In this document: in pieces, positions 31,114 to 43,830 of the stretch
How the letters are laid out: each line of letters begins with the position of its first letter
Numbering within the stretch: position 1 is the first letter of the stretch
Assembly: GCA_030544215.1 (NCBI GenBank)
Contig: JARZZO010000001.1
Span: forward strand, 40,761,670-40,825,669
Length of the DNA: 64,000 nucleotides
Direction of reading: 5' to 3'
DNA from: Zantedeschia hybrid cultivar
Lineage: Eukaryota; Streptophyta; Magnoliopsida; Alismatales; Araceae
Program-made: the position numbers and the translations under genes
Notes under the pieces: generated by a model
Databases searched by the model: none
What the model saw: the letters and a program-made list of their open reading frames with translations, nothing else
What the model was told of the DNA's origin: nothing

Positions 31114-32605
31114 TCAAGGAAGAATTTTCCGAAGTCCCATTACATATAGATATGCTAATCCTCTATGAGCTTCATTAGAAGATTTTACACAATGAATGAA
31201 GCTAATGTTCCACAGTGTAACTATAAGCTCAGTCGCTTCAAAATCTTCATCAGATTGTAAGGTACGCTTCTTGATTGGAGAGATGTAAGAAAAATCTGGG
31301 AACTCATGGCGAGACATGCTGAGTTGAGTATAGCAGCGATGAGGATTATATAGCACGAACTCAGTTGCACCAATCAGTCGGAGCTTTGCACTGGCTGCAC
31401 GGTGTACTCAGATTTGTTTCCCTATAAGAGTAAGTAAAGAAGAATCGAATCCGTACGATGGCATGGTCTTCAAATATGCACGCCAGTCAGATCGAGTCTT
31501 GAGTTTGGGCACTCGATTGATCATTCTTTCATTGAACTTCACAATATTGGAAATATGAAAGATTGGACTGCTTTGATATATCTAAGATGGTCTTATAGAA
31601 CTTCTACTATGGTACTCGAACTTGAGATGTAACTCTACCCACAGAGCAAAGAGAAGCATGCAACCATGAGAAGGCTGACCTAAAGATGCTGTAGAAAGCC
31701 CACTATAGAGATAGGCTAGGATTGTCATGCCAATCTGTTTTCCTTCAAAGATCTCACAAATTGCACTAACTTGATCATCTTCCAGAATATTGTCTTGGGC
31801 AGGAAAGAATAGAACTCCAGCCAGACATGTGGCGAACGCCTTCATCACGTTCTCAGTATCATCTTTTTTAAGTTCCTCAATCTCATACAAGGTCCACTCT
31901 GCCAGCTTTGCGAGGTTGATTCCTTTCTTAATAAGGCATCCTTGAACTTCTTTTGGACCTTCATAATCTTATTCAGTAGTTGTTAACCTGTGATCTTTTC
32001 CCTCATAAGTGTCATCTTGTTTAGGATCAGTTCATCATTGTTTAGCTTGATCTTAGGAAGGCCCAATAAGAGTTTGGCCTCTTCAAGAAGTATAGTGGAT
32101 TCGAATTCGGCAAAGAGAAAAGTGTGGGTTTGAGGATGCCACAACTCAATTAGAGCACCCATTGCTGCCCAATCAACGTTTGAACTCTTATAATGCTTTG
32201 CATGGACAATTAAACCTTGGATATTCCACTTGGAAACATAAGATTGCATGGAGATAGTTATGTTTTTTGCAAGCTTCCGAATCCAAGGAAGGGAAGAGAA
32301 TTTTCTTGGGCCGGGAAAAAGAGGATATGCCTAGATAAATAAAATAAAATTGCTCTAATTCTATGAAGAACATGAATAAAAAGGGAATTGAAGAAGAAGA
32401 ATTGAAAGAAAGAGAGGATTTAACTTACTTGAAAGTTAGGATCTCGTCCGCTAAGATGATCTTTAACTTCAAAAAGCTTCTCGAGTGTCTTCTTTATCCT
32501 CTTGTTTGAAGAATTCATCTTGTTCTTGAACTTTTTCCACTTTGAAACCTTGATCTTTCTTGAACTTTGGAGAGAATCCCTTGCTTTGATCCCTAGATTG
32601 TGCAT
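31114..32605 (-). pseudogene. Antisense plant-mobile-domain ORF 2 with predicted intron
   Basis: Exon 1 (32605-32429) encodes a basic N-terminus (MHNLGIKARDSLQ onward) and ends at CAA|GTAAGT; the acceptor TTATCTAG lies at 32331, a 98-bp phase-0 intron. Exon 2 opens AYPLFPG and reads IVHAKHYKSSNVDWAAMGAL, IELWHPQTHTFLFAEFE and EEAKLLLGLP, clear plant mobile domain sequence. A stop at 31983 and a frameshift near 31925 break it; downstream pieces 31890-31582 (AICEIFEGKQIGMTILAYLY) and 31356-31114 continue the homology in other frames. It differs from ORF 1, so the two are not a recent duplication. Confidence 0.75.
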
Positions 32606-33859
32606 GAATTTGCCTTAATACAAGTTAATGAACCTTATGTAGAGAGATTTGCGAGATTGAAGAGTCCTTTCCGAATTGGAGAAAGGATATGCATGAAGAG
32701 AGTTGGAGTTCGAATGGAACACATCAAAAACCTGTTTCTGCGAGTTAAAAGGCGTCGGTAAACAGCGACGTTATTTAATTTTTAATGACGTCGGCGCGAC
32801 ACGACACGTTTCAGGGTTTTTCTGTTATTTACCTGAAATTCCATGATTATCCATATTTGATGTTTAATTGAATATTTGCTTGAAGTTACTGATAATTTCT
32901 GAGTGCAGGAAATTCAAAGAAATGACTATAAAGCTAAAAATTTTAAGAATATCCCACTGTGGGAGTTTATGAGTCCCAACCGTGGCTAAAAAGACGGTTA
33001 TCTCTATCATTTTATTATTTTATGTAATTGATTTGCATAATCATCATTACTATATGATAAATATTTATTAAAATATATCAAGGACCTTGTGGCTTTGATG
33101 AAACTGGAATTTAAGTTTCCCTTCAACAAAAACTATGATGATTCCGAAAAATTCTTCGTCGCACGAATAAGCCATTGATTGTTAATTAATGAGGACGATG
33201 GTTCTGCTTTTGTGAAACGGTGTGTGGATAAACGAACTTCGGCTTAGCACTGAATTGCAGAATTGGTATCTTGACTCATTAATGACAATTTAACAATATT
33301 ATCCTTGATTAATTTATATTTTATTTCATTTTATATTTTTCTTTTAGCCTAGCATGCATCATGTAGGACTTTGATATCATTGTGATAGGAATTAATTATT
33401 GATTAAACTTCAGACCATTAATCAAATAAATCTCAATGAGATATGAAATATTCCATTCTGAATATCTTGATTATCTTTAAGGTTCGCTTGAAGATATCCT
33501 TGGAATTCTATCTCTTCTTAGATTCTTTGTCCAACATTTCTTCTTTCTTTTAAGATCTATCATGGTTGCAACACTTCCACATTAGCTGGTAACCACTTCC
33601 CATGATGAAACCTGCAGGGTTTGTGACCTAAGGTACTTCCAAATCGTTGAGGTTGATCGACCTTATTTTGTTTTCTTGTATATCTCATCTAGACAGAATT
33701 GATTCCATTGATTTCTTTAAGTTATTTTCATTTATCGTTTTGAGAAAAATTACCATCATTTGATGTTGAGAGTGTGTCTCATCACACCTTGGCATCACCT
33801 TTTCAGTGCATTCCATTACACTACACTCCCTTACAAAGTCAGTGCCAAGGTGGGGCAAC
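32606..33859 (+). other. Element A 3' noncoding region and polypurine tract
   Basis: AT-rich sequence with palindromes at 32745-32778 and 32781-32814, upstream of the antisense ORF 2 start. The purine-rich AAGGTGGGG at about 33847-33855, just before the 3' LTR, is the likely plus-strand primer. No gene seen. Confidence 0.6.
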
Positions 33860-35131
33860 TTTAGACACGCCAATTTTGACATCATTTTGAGTAAATTTCA
33901 TATTATATAATAATGCCTCAAAATGGTCTGATATTTAATCATTAGTTAATTTTTATTATTTTACTGGATTAATTGTCTAAATAATGTCGGGTAAGACAAA
34001 CGCCGTTTAAGTTTATTAATGAAATTGATTTTAATTCAAATTTTTAATCGAATATGAAAATTATCCTAAAAGATGTCGGCTTTTGAAGACGTCATTTAGG
34101 GTTTTAGTCCTATTTCTATTTTAATTTGATTTTTAAAGACGTTTGGACAGCGAGACGCTATTTAGGTTTCCTAAAGTGCTTCTGTTTCTTATTCCCGAGT
34201 TTATCTTTATCTTAATTAAGCTAAAAGACGTCTCCCTTGGGCGACACGTTTTAGTTAATTACAGATAATGATGAATTAGCCTGTGTTTATCTGTTTCTTG
34301 GTTGGATTGGCTCCAAACTCTTTCATGTTAATCCATTAGTGACCTCGGACGTACGTGAGAGTCTTGAACTAAAGTCTATAAATACATAAGCCTATGAAGA
34401 AGGAAGGGTTAAGAATTTAAGAGAGAGATGACGTCTAAACGCGAAAAGAGTTAAAAAAGGATTGAGGCGCTGCACGACTAGTTCCAAGAGTCTTGAACGA
34501 AGATCTTCATCATTTATTCATCCTTTCTTCATCCTCTTCGCCCATTCAAGACCAAGGCTTCCAGGGGCCATTCAACTTCATTCTTTCTTCTCTTCTTTTC
34601 ATTATCGTTAGTATTATAATTTCATAATCATCACTTCATGTTATTCACACACTCACATATTCATAATTTTCAACCCACATGCTAAAGGGGTTTAAAAGAC
34701 TACAAAACAAGTGAGTGATTCTTTTTAGTTGCATGATTAAAGTCATGATTAGAATAGATTCTACACTCTATAAGTTCTTATTAGTTTCCTTTCTCCTTCT
34801 TTATTTATTTGAAAGGTACAATCATCAAGAAGATCAAGTGGAGATCATCATTAAAAGAAGAATTGGAGCAGAAAGGAAGATCCCTAAAATCCTCAAATCC
34901 AAGCAAGAACATAAGCATTAGAAGGGCTCTTTTTTTTCAGCCGGCTGAAGAGAAGGAATCAAGAATTCAACAATCTCCCAACTCCAAAACAAGTAAGTGA
35001 TCATCTTTTATCTTTTGAAGCTTTTTAGTCAAAAGCTTTCTAGCGATCACACTTAGTTTTTAATAGGTTTTTATTGTCATATAATCAACATAAAATTCAT
35101 GATTTCACAGATCACGATTTGTGCACTCACA
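33860..35131 (+). repeat. Element A 3' LTR
   Basis: 1272 bp, TTTAGACACGCC (TG changed to TT) to GTGCACTCACA, followed by TSD ATCCT. It retains the four palindromes (33977, 34066, 34133, 34221), TATA box (34377), intron signals (34711-34815), a GCCGGC hairpin near 34938 and GTAAGTGATC near 34992. Confidence 0.9.
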
Positions 35132-35136
35132 ATCCT

Positions 35137-35648
35137 TACCTTGGGCGGTACTCAACCTATGTTGGGGAACCTTTGCCCTTTCAAGAGAGACCCCAACTAA
35201 GTTGAAAACTCACCCGTTAAGGCTCCCGCCCCATAAGGAATATCCCCTACTCCTGTCCGGATCAACGCAAATCCGGGAATCCACCTTGGATCCGTATTTC
35301 TTAAGATAACCCTCTCTGCCTCGGGATCGACTTAGGGGGATCTCTCCGAATCTCGCTTCCCTTGTTGGGACTCCCCTACTCCACTATATAAAGACCCCTA
35401 TTTCAATTGATACATGTACACGTTCTAGGGCTCAAGCTACTTTGGCTTCCTCTCGACATCCCCAGTCCTTTAACTTAGGCATCAGAGGGGGGTCCACCAA
35501 ACTACTTCCGAGGACCCTCTAACGATGTTCTCTTTTACAAGAACGGCCAAGCGACGCCCCTCTAATCAGAGATGGAGGGCCTTGATCATGGTAGACAAGA
35601 TTTTGGCCCATCATCTTTTGGCAATGTCTATGGGAAACGATTGAGGAA
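35137..35648 (+). repeat. C2 5' LTR, right part, and primer site
   Basis: It resumes the LTR cut at 7254. A TATA-like CACTATATAAAGA at about 35381-35393 precedes the leader. The LTR ends CCCATCA at 35623; TGGCAATGTCTATGGGAAAC at 35629-35648 is a mutated primer site matching C1. Confidence 0.7.
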
Positions 35649-35651
35649 GCC

Positions 35652-36268
35652 ATGACTAGAGGCGATCACAGCAGGGTGTCTAGAGAGAAGGAAGCTATGG
35701 GCGATAGGGTAACCCTCCCTCCCTCACCTCCTCCAATCGTCGACGTTCTCCTTCCACCGACACCTACCAGCGGCAATCCCGGCCGCCCCGAGGAAATCTG
35801 CCATGTGTCCCAAGGCCTAGACCTGCAGTTCTTGGTCGACCTTATCCACCGGTTGGAGGTCAAGGTTGACTACCTCGAAGGAGAGGCACAGCACAAGAGA
35901 CACGGCTAGACATCAAGCCCCGTAGAAAGTTGTCGAAATGCAGAAAACCTAGTGACCCCTCCACCATCCCTCCACCAAGTGACCCTGTAATCCTCGTTGA
36001 AAGATAGCCTTCGCACCATGACCCCGCGCCAGATGGGGTGGCGGTCGATCACGCGAGCAGTCAGCTCAGCAAAGACCCTCTGTTCGGGGGTTGCCTAGCT
36101 GAACGAGAAGCCTCGGCCCTCCCCGGACTAAAGGTTCACATCGCCAACGACGAAATGACGTTTTCGCGAATAGCAGTACCTCCTCCCGGACTTCTCCCAG
36201 TCAAGACTCCTCTTCTTTGGGGTCGACGGCCTCGCCCCGGAGCAAGCATGGCGGATCCAGTCGCCACT
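35652..36268 (+). pseudogene. gag: gag of element C2, N-terminal part
   Basis: MTRGDHSRVSREKEAMGD opens an 85-codon frame that includes LQFLVDLIHRLEVKVDYLEG, matching C1. After 35909 the frame breaks but gag-like sequence continues to 36268, where solo LTR F1 is inserted (TSD CCCTT). Confidence 0.7.
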
Positions 36269-36273
36269 CCCTT

Positions 36274-38430
36274 TATAACGACCCGCCACCCTATAATCGG
36301 GGATCCGATTACTAAATGAGTACCGAATCATTAAATTTGGAGCCAAACCAAGATCTCAATAAGTCTGGGAAATAAACTAAGCTAAACATCCACATCACAT
36401 CGAATTGTAAAGGAAGTGCAGAAATTAAAAATTATTACAATTCGACTCGACTCAGCAAATAATTACATACTCTAACTGAAAAAGAAATAATTAAGCGTAC
36501 AGGCCAAAAAAAAGGAAACAACAACTACATCGGGGCATACCCCGGAACAGCGGCTGCTGACGCGTAACCCAAGGCAGCACTCTCCACGCTACGCCTACTT
36601 GGAACACTCACCTAAAAACCGCAGGGGGTGAATCTCATTGAAAAAAAGACTCAGTAGGGATCCTTCGATCCCCACCACCCACAAGTGCAGTAACACAACT
36701 TTGATATAAAACACACGCATTTATAACAGTAATATGTACGATTCTGAAACTACCACGGAGTCCACAACTAGCATCTCAGCTAAACACACAAGCCACACGG
36801 CCGAACGTGGAAAACACCGACCTGCTGAGACCAAACAGCAATCCTTCGGATAGCACACTGGCTACTCCTGCTTGACCTGGCTCAAGGTGGTTCTGCTTCC
36901 CCTAGCACGAGTGACACTCCGAATGTACCACTCCCACACCGATACTAGCTATATCCCGGGGTACACCAGGTGACCCTCTCTCTAGGCGTCACCCCACCAC
37001 TCCCACACCGGCGCCGTGTCACTCCCACATCAACACGGAGTGCCTAAGCGCTAACAACTATCACTCTAGATCCACGATCGCACAAAACGCAACACGGTGT
37101 GATTCGATCACGTAGAAATCATCGTCCTCAAGTATGTTCTCAAATATGCAATTAACTAAACTATCTATCAATATAAACACATGTTAATTGCAGGAATCAA
37201 TGAGATTTTGTCTTGAATCGCGTCGCCCAAGGCCGACGTCATTCAAGACTCCTAAACTGGTTCATATGAAAATGGGCCTCGGAATATGGCCTAAATAGCG
37301 TCGTTCAAACGGGTTGTCGTTTAAAAGGCGTCGCTGTCCCTAGTCGCCTAATAACGACAGAAACAGAGACAGGCCTCGGGGTGAACTGAACTTAAAACAC
37401 GTCGTGTACGGAAGTCACCGTTTAAAAGGCGTCGTTGTCTCTGGACGTATTCAATCCAGAGACAGAGTATGTTATCTGGGGTTAAATGGTGTCGTGGGGG
37501 GAAGCTGCCTTTTAAATGGCGTCGCTGTCCCCAAACGCCTTTTAACCCTGATAGACAGGTTCTCCCTCCACCTTCCCCCAAGTTGCAAGGTAGGATTTCT
37601 CTCCCAAATCGTGCAAAAACACCGAAAAATAGAGGAGGAGGAGGAGGAGAAACTAAATACCCATTAAAAACCCACAATTCTTCATTACATGTAATTAGTA
37701 TTTTCATCCCAAAAATCCCCTAAACATGCTCCAAAGCGGGAAAAAAACATGGTTTTAAACGAAATACAATGGGGATCATCATCCTACCGGTTACTCGAAC
37801 TCCTCCGAGCTCCAAGCCGTCAACCCACCTCGCCACACACCGCCGCCGGTACCGCCGTGGACGCCATTACTCCACCGGGACGTCGGCCGCCGTCCGGAGA
37901 GAAATGTGTCGCGGAGGAAGTGGTGGTGGTAGTGGAGGAAGTTGGGAGGTTAATGGAGTGGAGGGAGAGGAGGAATGGGGAGAAGAAAGGAAGGAGAAGG
38001 GGGAAAGGGAGCCGGAGGGTCGGAGGGAAGAGAGGAGAGAGAAGAGAAAGGAGAGAATGAGGGAAAGGAGGGAGGGTTCGCACGATCAAATAAAAACTGG
38101 AAAAAACGCGTCGTTCAAGCCCGACGTCATTCAGACGACAAATCCGGGTCGTATACTGACCAACCAGGGTCGTACTCTAAATAGCGTCGTCCATACAAGA
38201 CGCCATTCAGACGATAAGACCGGGGACGTACTCTCTCGCCCCAAAGCCAGCCTACGTGGCGCCCACGTGGCACAGCCTAAAACACGTCCACATTGTTGGA
38301 CGCCGTTTGAACCGCATCTCGCGAGCTCGACGCGAAAAAGAACACAGGTCCTAGCCCCGCAAGGGCCCAAACCGAAGGATCCGACCCCGAAACTGACCCG
38401 ATAACCGGATCCGAAACCTCAATCCTTACA
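36274..38430 (+). mobile_element. Solo LTR F1 in C2 gag
   Basis: 2157 bp, TATAACGACCCGCC (TG changed to TA) to CAATCCTTACA, TSD CCCTT on both sides. It is the reverse complement of F2 (53742-55951). I set the plus orientation because TGTAACGACCC is a common start of plant gypsy LTRs. It contains at least ten CGTC/GACG palindromes (37212, 37291, 37320, 37391, 37420, 37481, 37511, 38101, 38177, 38277), with neighbours sharing arms, and a purine-rich stretch 37900-38075. ORFs inside are composition artefacts. Confidence 0.85.
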
Positions 38431-38435
38431 CCCTT

Positions 38436-39500
38436 CACTTGTCCCCTGGAGAAAGAAGGCACGAAAGCAAAAAGAATGAGTAGAAAAACTACTCTGCTGG
38501 GACTGAAAACCCGTCTTGGGAGATCCGGGAGGCCGGAGCTCTTGTTTTACTAGGTGGGTGCAGGAAGAACCTCTTCCCCTGTGATTTTGTATGCCTACCT
38601 TGAAAACATAAGACGACACGAAGGACTCGGACAACCACCTACAAATGTTCAACAGTACGTTTTCACTCCTAAATGTGCCAGAGGAAATTAAATGTCGGGC
38701 CTTCACAACATTACTAGAAGAAAACACTCGACAGTGGTTCTGATAGCTTAGAGCAAACTCCATTGATAACTTTAGAGAGCTACGACACTCCTTTCAGAAT
38801 AACTTTGCCGCAAGTAGGCGCATGTTAGTGACCACAACGTCACTAGCATCTCTGTGCCAAAGAACAGACGAGTCACACCAAAGGTAGTAGGCACATTTTC
38901 ATGAAGCCACGCTAAAGATCCCCAATGTGGATGTGCCTAACGCGGTGCAATATTTAATAGCGGGTACAACCAGTCAGCAGACACAGTTTGAGCTCAGTAA
39001 ATAGCTCCCAGTTGACCTCCCCGACTTCGTCAAGAAGGTTAACCAATGTATTAACAGTGAAGAGCTATTCTGCACGTGCAAAACCTTGTAGCAGCGCCCC
39101 GATATCAAAGGCAAGAGTGAAGAGCAACCCACTTACGTAGGAACGAGCGACGATTGTAGCATGACCGGGACGATTGGCCTACAAGGACCAGCACCACAAT
39201 CAGACGGAAGGGAGGCGTGAGCAATTCTCTAATCGATGGGAAGAGAATTTCACCATATTGAACACACCGATCGACCACATTCTTTAGAAGATTAAAAGTG
39301 AGGGCTACATGCATTGGCCTAAGAAGATGAAGCCAGACTGTGGGGCCGAGAAGACACTGAAGTTCTGCGCCTTCCATAATCAATATGGCCATTTTACATC
39401 TGAACGTTACGACCTTAGGAGGGAGATCGAATACCTCATCAAGTGATGATACCTGAGGAGGTACATCGCCCATGGAGGGGAGCGAGACCTTCAATAAGCA
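38436..39500 (+). pseudogene. gag: gag of element C2, capsid and zinc-knuckle part
   Basis: It resumes after F1. Broken frames read AYLENIRRHEGLGQPPTN, NITRRKHSTVVL and DNFRELRHSFQNNFAAS, the capsid-like domain, then CAFHNQYGHFTSER (about 39364), a CX2HX4HX4C knuckle whose last Cys has become Arg. Several stops are present. Homology to C1 begins at its left and continues beyond C1's truncation point. Confidence 0.7.
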
Positions 39501-39668
39501 GTAAAGGACAGCCACTAATCCCCTCCACCGACGAATCAGGATCGGCCAGTCCCTCCAGAGTGGGTCATCCATATGATCAATGGAGGAGCCTCTAGCGGTG
39601 GAGACATCAACAAGAAGAGGCAAAGTTACGCCTCTGAAACCCTGCGGCCCATCTGAAAAATTGCCTTT

Positions 39669-40181
39669 GTGAGCTGTCCACCCTTGACCAAGGAGCCCAT
39701 TATGTTTTCCAATGAGGACTTCCAAGGTATCATGCTCCCACACAATGATGCCCTAGCAATTGAGACAGACATTGCAGGTTACTTGGTCAAAAGGGTCTTC
39801 ATCAACAATGGGAGCTCCTTCAACATCTTGTTCTTCGATTGCTTCAAGCAACTCGAGCCAAACTTATCTAGCATAATGAGGGTCTGAACCCCAATCTATG
39901 GTTTTAGTGGCCAACCCGTCACTATGGAAGGACAAATAACCCTCCCTGTGACACTAGGGACGCCGCCTATGGTGATCACATGCGAGATCGAATTTACAGT
40001 GGTAGATGTGCCTTTCGCGTATAATGTCAACCAGGGAAGAGAGTCCATAGGGTGGTTCAAGGTCATCCCCTCCAGCCTGTACCAAAAGTTGAAGTTCATG
40101 ATCGAAGAAGGTCGGAGAGACTCGAGGGAACCTAAACGTTCCCCGACAGATGTATCTCGCGGCGACCAATGCACAACTTAA
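39669..40181 (+). pseudogene. Retropepsin of element C2, catalytic Asp lost
   Basis: MFSNEDFQGIMLPHNDALAI and YLVKRVFINNGSSFNILFFD match the Tat-type protease region (normally V-D-x-GSS-x-DILF); the catalytic Asp is Asn here (GAC to AAC fits a transition). A TGA at about 39886 splits it from the second part (TLPVTLGTPPMVITCEIEFT; 39924-40181). Nothing resembling RT follows. Confidence 0.7.
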
Positions 40182-41303
40182 GAAGCCTATTGTGGTTGTC
40201 GAATGCCAAGGACTAGATGAGTCATAGTTTGTTGCTTTCTTTTTATTTGAAAAAGGCTAAGAGGCTTGAGGCCTTCTCTAGTTTTAAGCACTTTTATGGG
40301 CAATGATTATTTTCAATAAACTTGACCATTATCCTTATCAAGTACAATGTGATCACTTGATGGTATTTAAAACTTCATCTGGTCGCATGACCAATTGACA
40401 ATATCCTTGCCGAGCCGAGCCTTGTCTTGGAGGAAAGGGACTTCCCACCCTCAGATGGAATTAAACTCAATCGGTGAACCCCCTATCGAGCCTCACCTCG
40501 CAGTGAAGGAGCTCCCGCCCTGAGATGGGACCAAACTCAATTTGTGACACCCATGTCGAGCCGAGCCTCACAGGGAAGGGGATCCACACCCTTATATGGG
40601 ACTAAACTCAATCGGCAACACCCCTACTAACCCTCATCTTACAGAGAAGGGGCTCCCCACCTACAAATAATACAACCTTTCACGATACATATTGTTAATA
40701 CTACAAAAGCCCCACTTAGAAACTGACCACAACTATATGTTAACCTAAGTTGCCAAGAACAACTTAGCCTATTTTAGTCTAGGGGAAAGAGAGGGATGTA
40801 ATGCAGAGGGAAGCCAAAAATACGAATAACATAAAATATTTAATATTGCAAAGGAGAAGAATCTCTTCTTATTACAAAAGGAAGGAGCAGATAACAGCAC
40901 ACCAGACTCCAACCAAGATCCAAACTCCCCATAACAAGGAAAAAGAGAGGGAGAGTAAACCACAATAGCCTGCTAAGGGCCTAGGTTGATCTGCCTCCAT
41001 GGCGACACTCTAGAGGCTAGAAGGACAGGCCCGCCCCTGAAGATGATGAAACCCCAGTCAGGAGAAAGCATGCCTTGGCACCGGAAAAAACCCACAAGGT
41101 ATCCATCGTTCTAGTCGGTGTCATACACCAACTTCTCGGCCTGAGTGGCATAAGCCACCAAGGTTTGCCAGAACTCTTTAGAAGCGCGATAGGCGGCCAC
41201 CGCCTCCTGGCAAATCGCCTCCCGTTTGATCACTTTTCTCCATAAGAACAACTTCTAGTTCTCTTTCCTCTACCGCAGCCCGCTCCTCAGAAAGCTTCAG
41301 TTC
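40182..41303 (+). other. C2 3' region
   Basis: Noncoding sequence after the protease, with the tandem repeats described separately and, at 41130-41300, the end of the antisense ORF in broken frames. Confidence 0.5.
40413..40655 (+). repeat. Tandem repeats of about 70 bp in C2 3' region
   Basis: Three to four diverged units, each with CGAGCC.. AGCCT, GAAGGGG or similar, CCCACCCT.. GATGGGA and AAACTCAATCGG.. ACACCC. Tandem arrays in the 3' UTR are a known trait of Tat-lineage elements and can seed satellite DNA. Confidence 0.75.
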
Positions 41304-41857
41304 TTAACGAAGCCTCTCCGCTTCTACTACATCCGAGTGGCCCTTTCCGCTAAGCTTATAGAGTCGAGCGAGTACAGACGATGCCAGTCTGGACTCCAAA
41401 TGCCAACAGTCAAAAAGGTCCACGGTGCAGAGGCCTGCCCACAGCATAGTAGAGGCCACATCCTCTAGGAGCGCAACGGCAGTCATGTCTTGTAGAACTC
41501 GGTCATTGGAAGGAAGGCGAAGTTGCCTGAGGACCTCTAGGGTCACATTGCCACAAGTGAGAGAGGTATTGTCGCCTAACCCCCAGAGGATCACCTCGAG
41601 CGAGCTTCCTTCAAGGCCGACGGGATCCACCCAAACGTCGGCAGGGGGACCCCCAGCCCTCGACCCCTCTTCGAGGCCTAGAATCAAGCAAGGATTTTTT
41701 GGCGAGGCCTCATCTGCCAATTGCTTGCTGCGGGCAACCCCCTGCTGAAGACGGATTCGGATCTCTCCCGCTAGGTCCGATTGAAGAATGGGCCTGATTG
41801 CCCGGACATCCTGAGGTCTGACTGAGGGAAGCTCGGCTTCTGACACTAATGGAGAGC
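41304..41857 (-). pseudogene. C2 antisense ORF, C-terminal segment
   Basis: The open 180-codon frame (MSEAELPSVRPQDVRAIRPI onward) is antisense to C2. It is leucine- and charge-rich (LEVLRQLRLPSNDRVLQDMT, ADVWVDPVG) and I recognise no domain with certainty. It continues upstream at 50943-51306 and 52868-53359 across two insertions. Antisense ORFs downstream of the coding region are known in Tat elements; function unknown. Confidence 0.6.
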
Positions 41858-42497
41858 TGACCTGTTATACCCTGCACTTTTACAACACATTAATAAATTT
41901 AATGAATTTAAGTTGGAATAATTAAATAATTATGAGTCCATTAGTAAGTTTAAGTAATTTGATTTAGACCAATTAACTCAATTATGAAAGCCCATTAGTC
42001 CAATTATACTACAAAGAATAGTCCACTAGTGTAGTTAAAATTCTGGGATTGCACTGCAACATAGTAAAATAATGATAACTTTTTGTAGAGAACTCAGATT
42101 CTAGCGTAGTTGGTACCATTAGAAAGAGAATGAAAAGATATATAACTTTTTAGAATATCATTTTTATTAATTTAAGGATTTTAAAGGTCAAAAACATCAA
42201 TGATCAGTTTCAAAGAGGGCTACCCATAGAAAATAAGTCCAAATAGAAGTAGGATTCAAATTAGGAAACAAGAGAAAGTATAATTAAAGTTAACCATGAT
42301 TTAGAAAGTCATGTAAGGCATATTTGAGTTGGATTAGAAGTAGAATTTCAATTAGTAGGTAGAAAGTCATAATTGGAATCTTATTCGAATTAGGATTTTG
42401 CACACATATTTACTTGACATAGTCTTGCTATTTTAAGCACCATTTTATATATAAAATTTAAAAATAAGTAAGACATTGTGGATGCTCGAAACGTCCC

Positions 42498-43830
42498 TGT
42501 AGACACGCTAATTTTGACGTCATTTCGAGTAAATTTCATATCATATAATAATGCCTCAGAATGGTCTGATATTTAACCATTGGTTAATTTTTATTGATCT
42601 TTTTTAAGTGTTGGATCGAACAGACATGTTTAAGTTAATCAATCAAATTGATTTTAGTTCAAATTTCAGTTAAAATATGAAGAAGTTTAAAAGACGTCTA
42701 CCTATGTAGATGCCATTTAGACTTTATTCTTATTTTAGCGTTTAAATTTGAATTTTAATCAATTGATTAATTAGCTAAAAGGCGTCTGTGAGTATTGACG
42801 CGTTTTATGTTTCCTAGGCTATTTCTACTTCTCTTCCGGATGTTTATCCTTATCTTAATTAGTGTAAAAGACGTCTTTACATGTACACGCGTTTTAGCTA
42901 ATACAGATAAAGATAAGTTTTTCCGGATGGTTATCCTTATCTTAATTAATCTGAAAGGCGTCAGCAAATGTGGACGCGTTTTAGATAATTACAGATAAAG
43001 ATGAATTAATCAGTATTTATCTGTCGGTTAAGATGGATAAATCCTAGATTTTTTCATGTAAATCCGCGGATGCAGAAGAAGCCTATAAATACCTTACATC
43101 TTGAAGAGTTAAAAAAGGTTAAGCGTAATCTCGAGTTGATTATCATTGAGCAATAGTGAATTGAAGATCGAAGCAACAACGTCGGAACGCCGAAGCACTG
43201 CCATTTCCAGAAGTCGGCATCCTTTCAAGATTCTTCATCCATTCAAGAATTCAACCATTGGGCATAAGTCTTTATTTTTCTGCATTCATTTCATTTAGTT
43301 CTACATTCTTCATTATCACTTCATGCAACACACACCACAACATCATTCTTTCCAAAACCTATTTGATTAAGGGGTTTCAAAAGCCACTCAACAAGTAAGT
43401 TTGTTGTTTAATTGCATGTTTAACATCATGATTAGAATAGATACTATTCTTGCTTAAAGTTCTCATCATTGTTTCTTCATTTCTCTTTCCATTTTTCTTA
43501 ACGGAGCAAAAAGGAGAATCAAAAAGAGTAAATCAAGCACAAAGTCACAAGAATCTCTGGACGATCCTCAAATTCTCAACTTCAAATTCAACAGCAAGCA
43601 CAAAGAACGAGAAGGGCTCTCTTTCTTCAGCCGGCTGAAGGAGGGGAATCAAGAGCTTACTATCTTCCGCGTTTAAATAGGTAGGCGATCAAAAACTTTC
43701 TTTTGGAACTTTTAAGTCAAATGTTTTTGGCGATCACTTCACGTAGTTTCTGCTTTTTTTAAAAGGTTTATTTTGCACTAAACAACATAGATTTTTCATG
43801 TTAATCACACGATCATTTTAAGCACTCACA
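42498..43830 (+). repeat. Left LTR arm of the palindromic element
   Basis: 1333 bp, family A-like. Palindromes at 42686-42720, 42775-42808, 42864-42898 and 42951-42984 (89, 89 and 87 bp apart), TATA at 43084, donor-like GTAAGT at 43395, hairpin CTTCAGCCGGCTGAAG near 43625 and the decamer TGGCGATCAC at 43728-43737, then the true primer-site copy starting at 43838. Confidence 0.9.

Larger units (their letters stand above)
7255..35131 (+). mobile_element. Element A: large Tat/Ogre-type Ty3/gypsy retrotransposon
   Basis: LTRs 7255-8541 and 33860-35131, perfect TSD ATCCT (7250-7254, 35132-35136). Without nested B and E1 it is about 16.8 kb. Order: LTR, primer site, leader, gag, Pro-rich linker, retropepsin, G-patch, long linker, RT, RNase H, second (archaeal-type) RNase H, integrase, then a long 3' region with two antisense plant-mobile-domain ORFs. 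The second RNase H and the antisense 3' ORFs are known features of the Tat lineage. Many in-frame stops and a few frameshifts show it is dead. Confidence 0.92.

Noticed and set aside
37749..38404. Arg/Glu/Gly-rich ORFs in F1 (and mirror ORFs in F2)
   Set aside because: Purine-rich tract inside a solo LTR; not conserved between F1 and F2 in frame.
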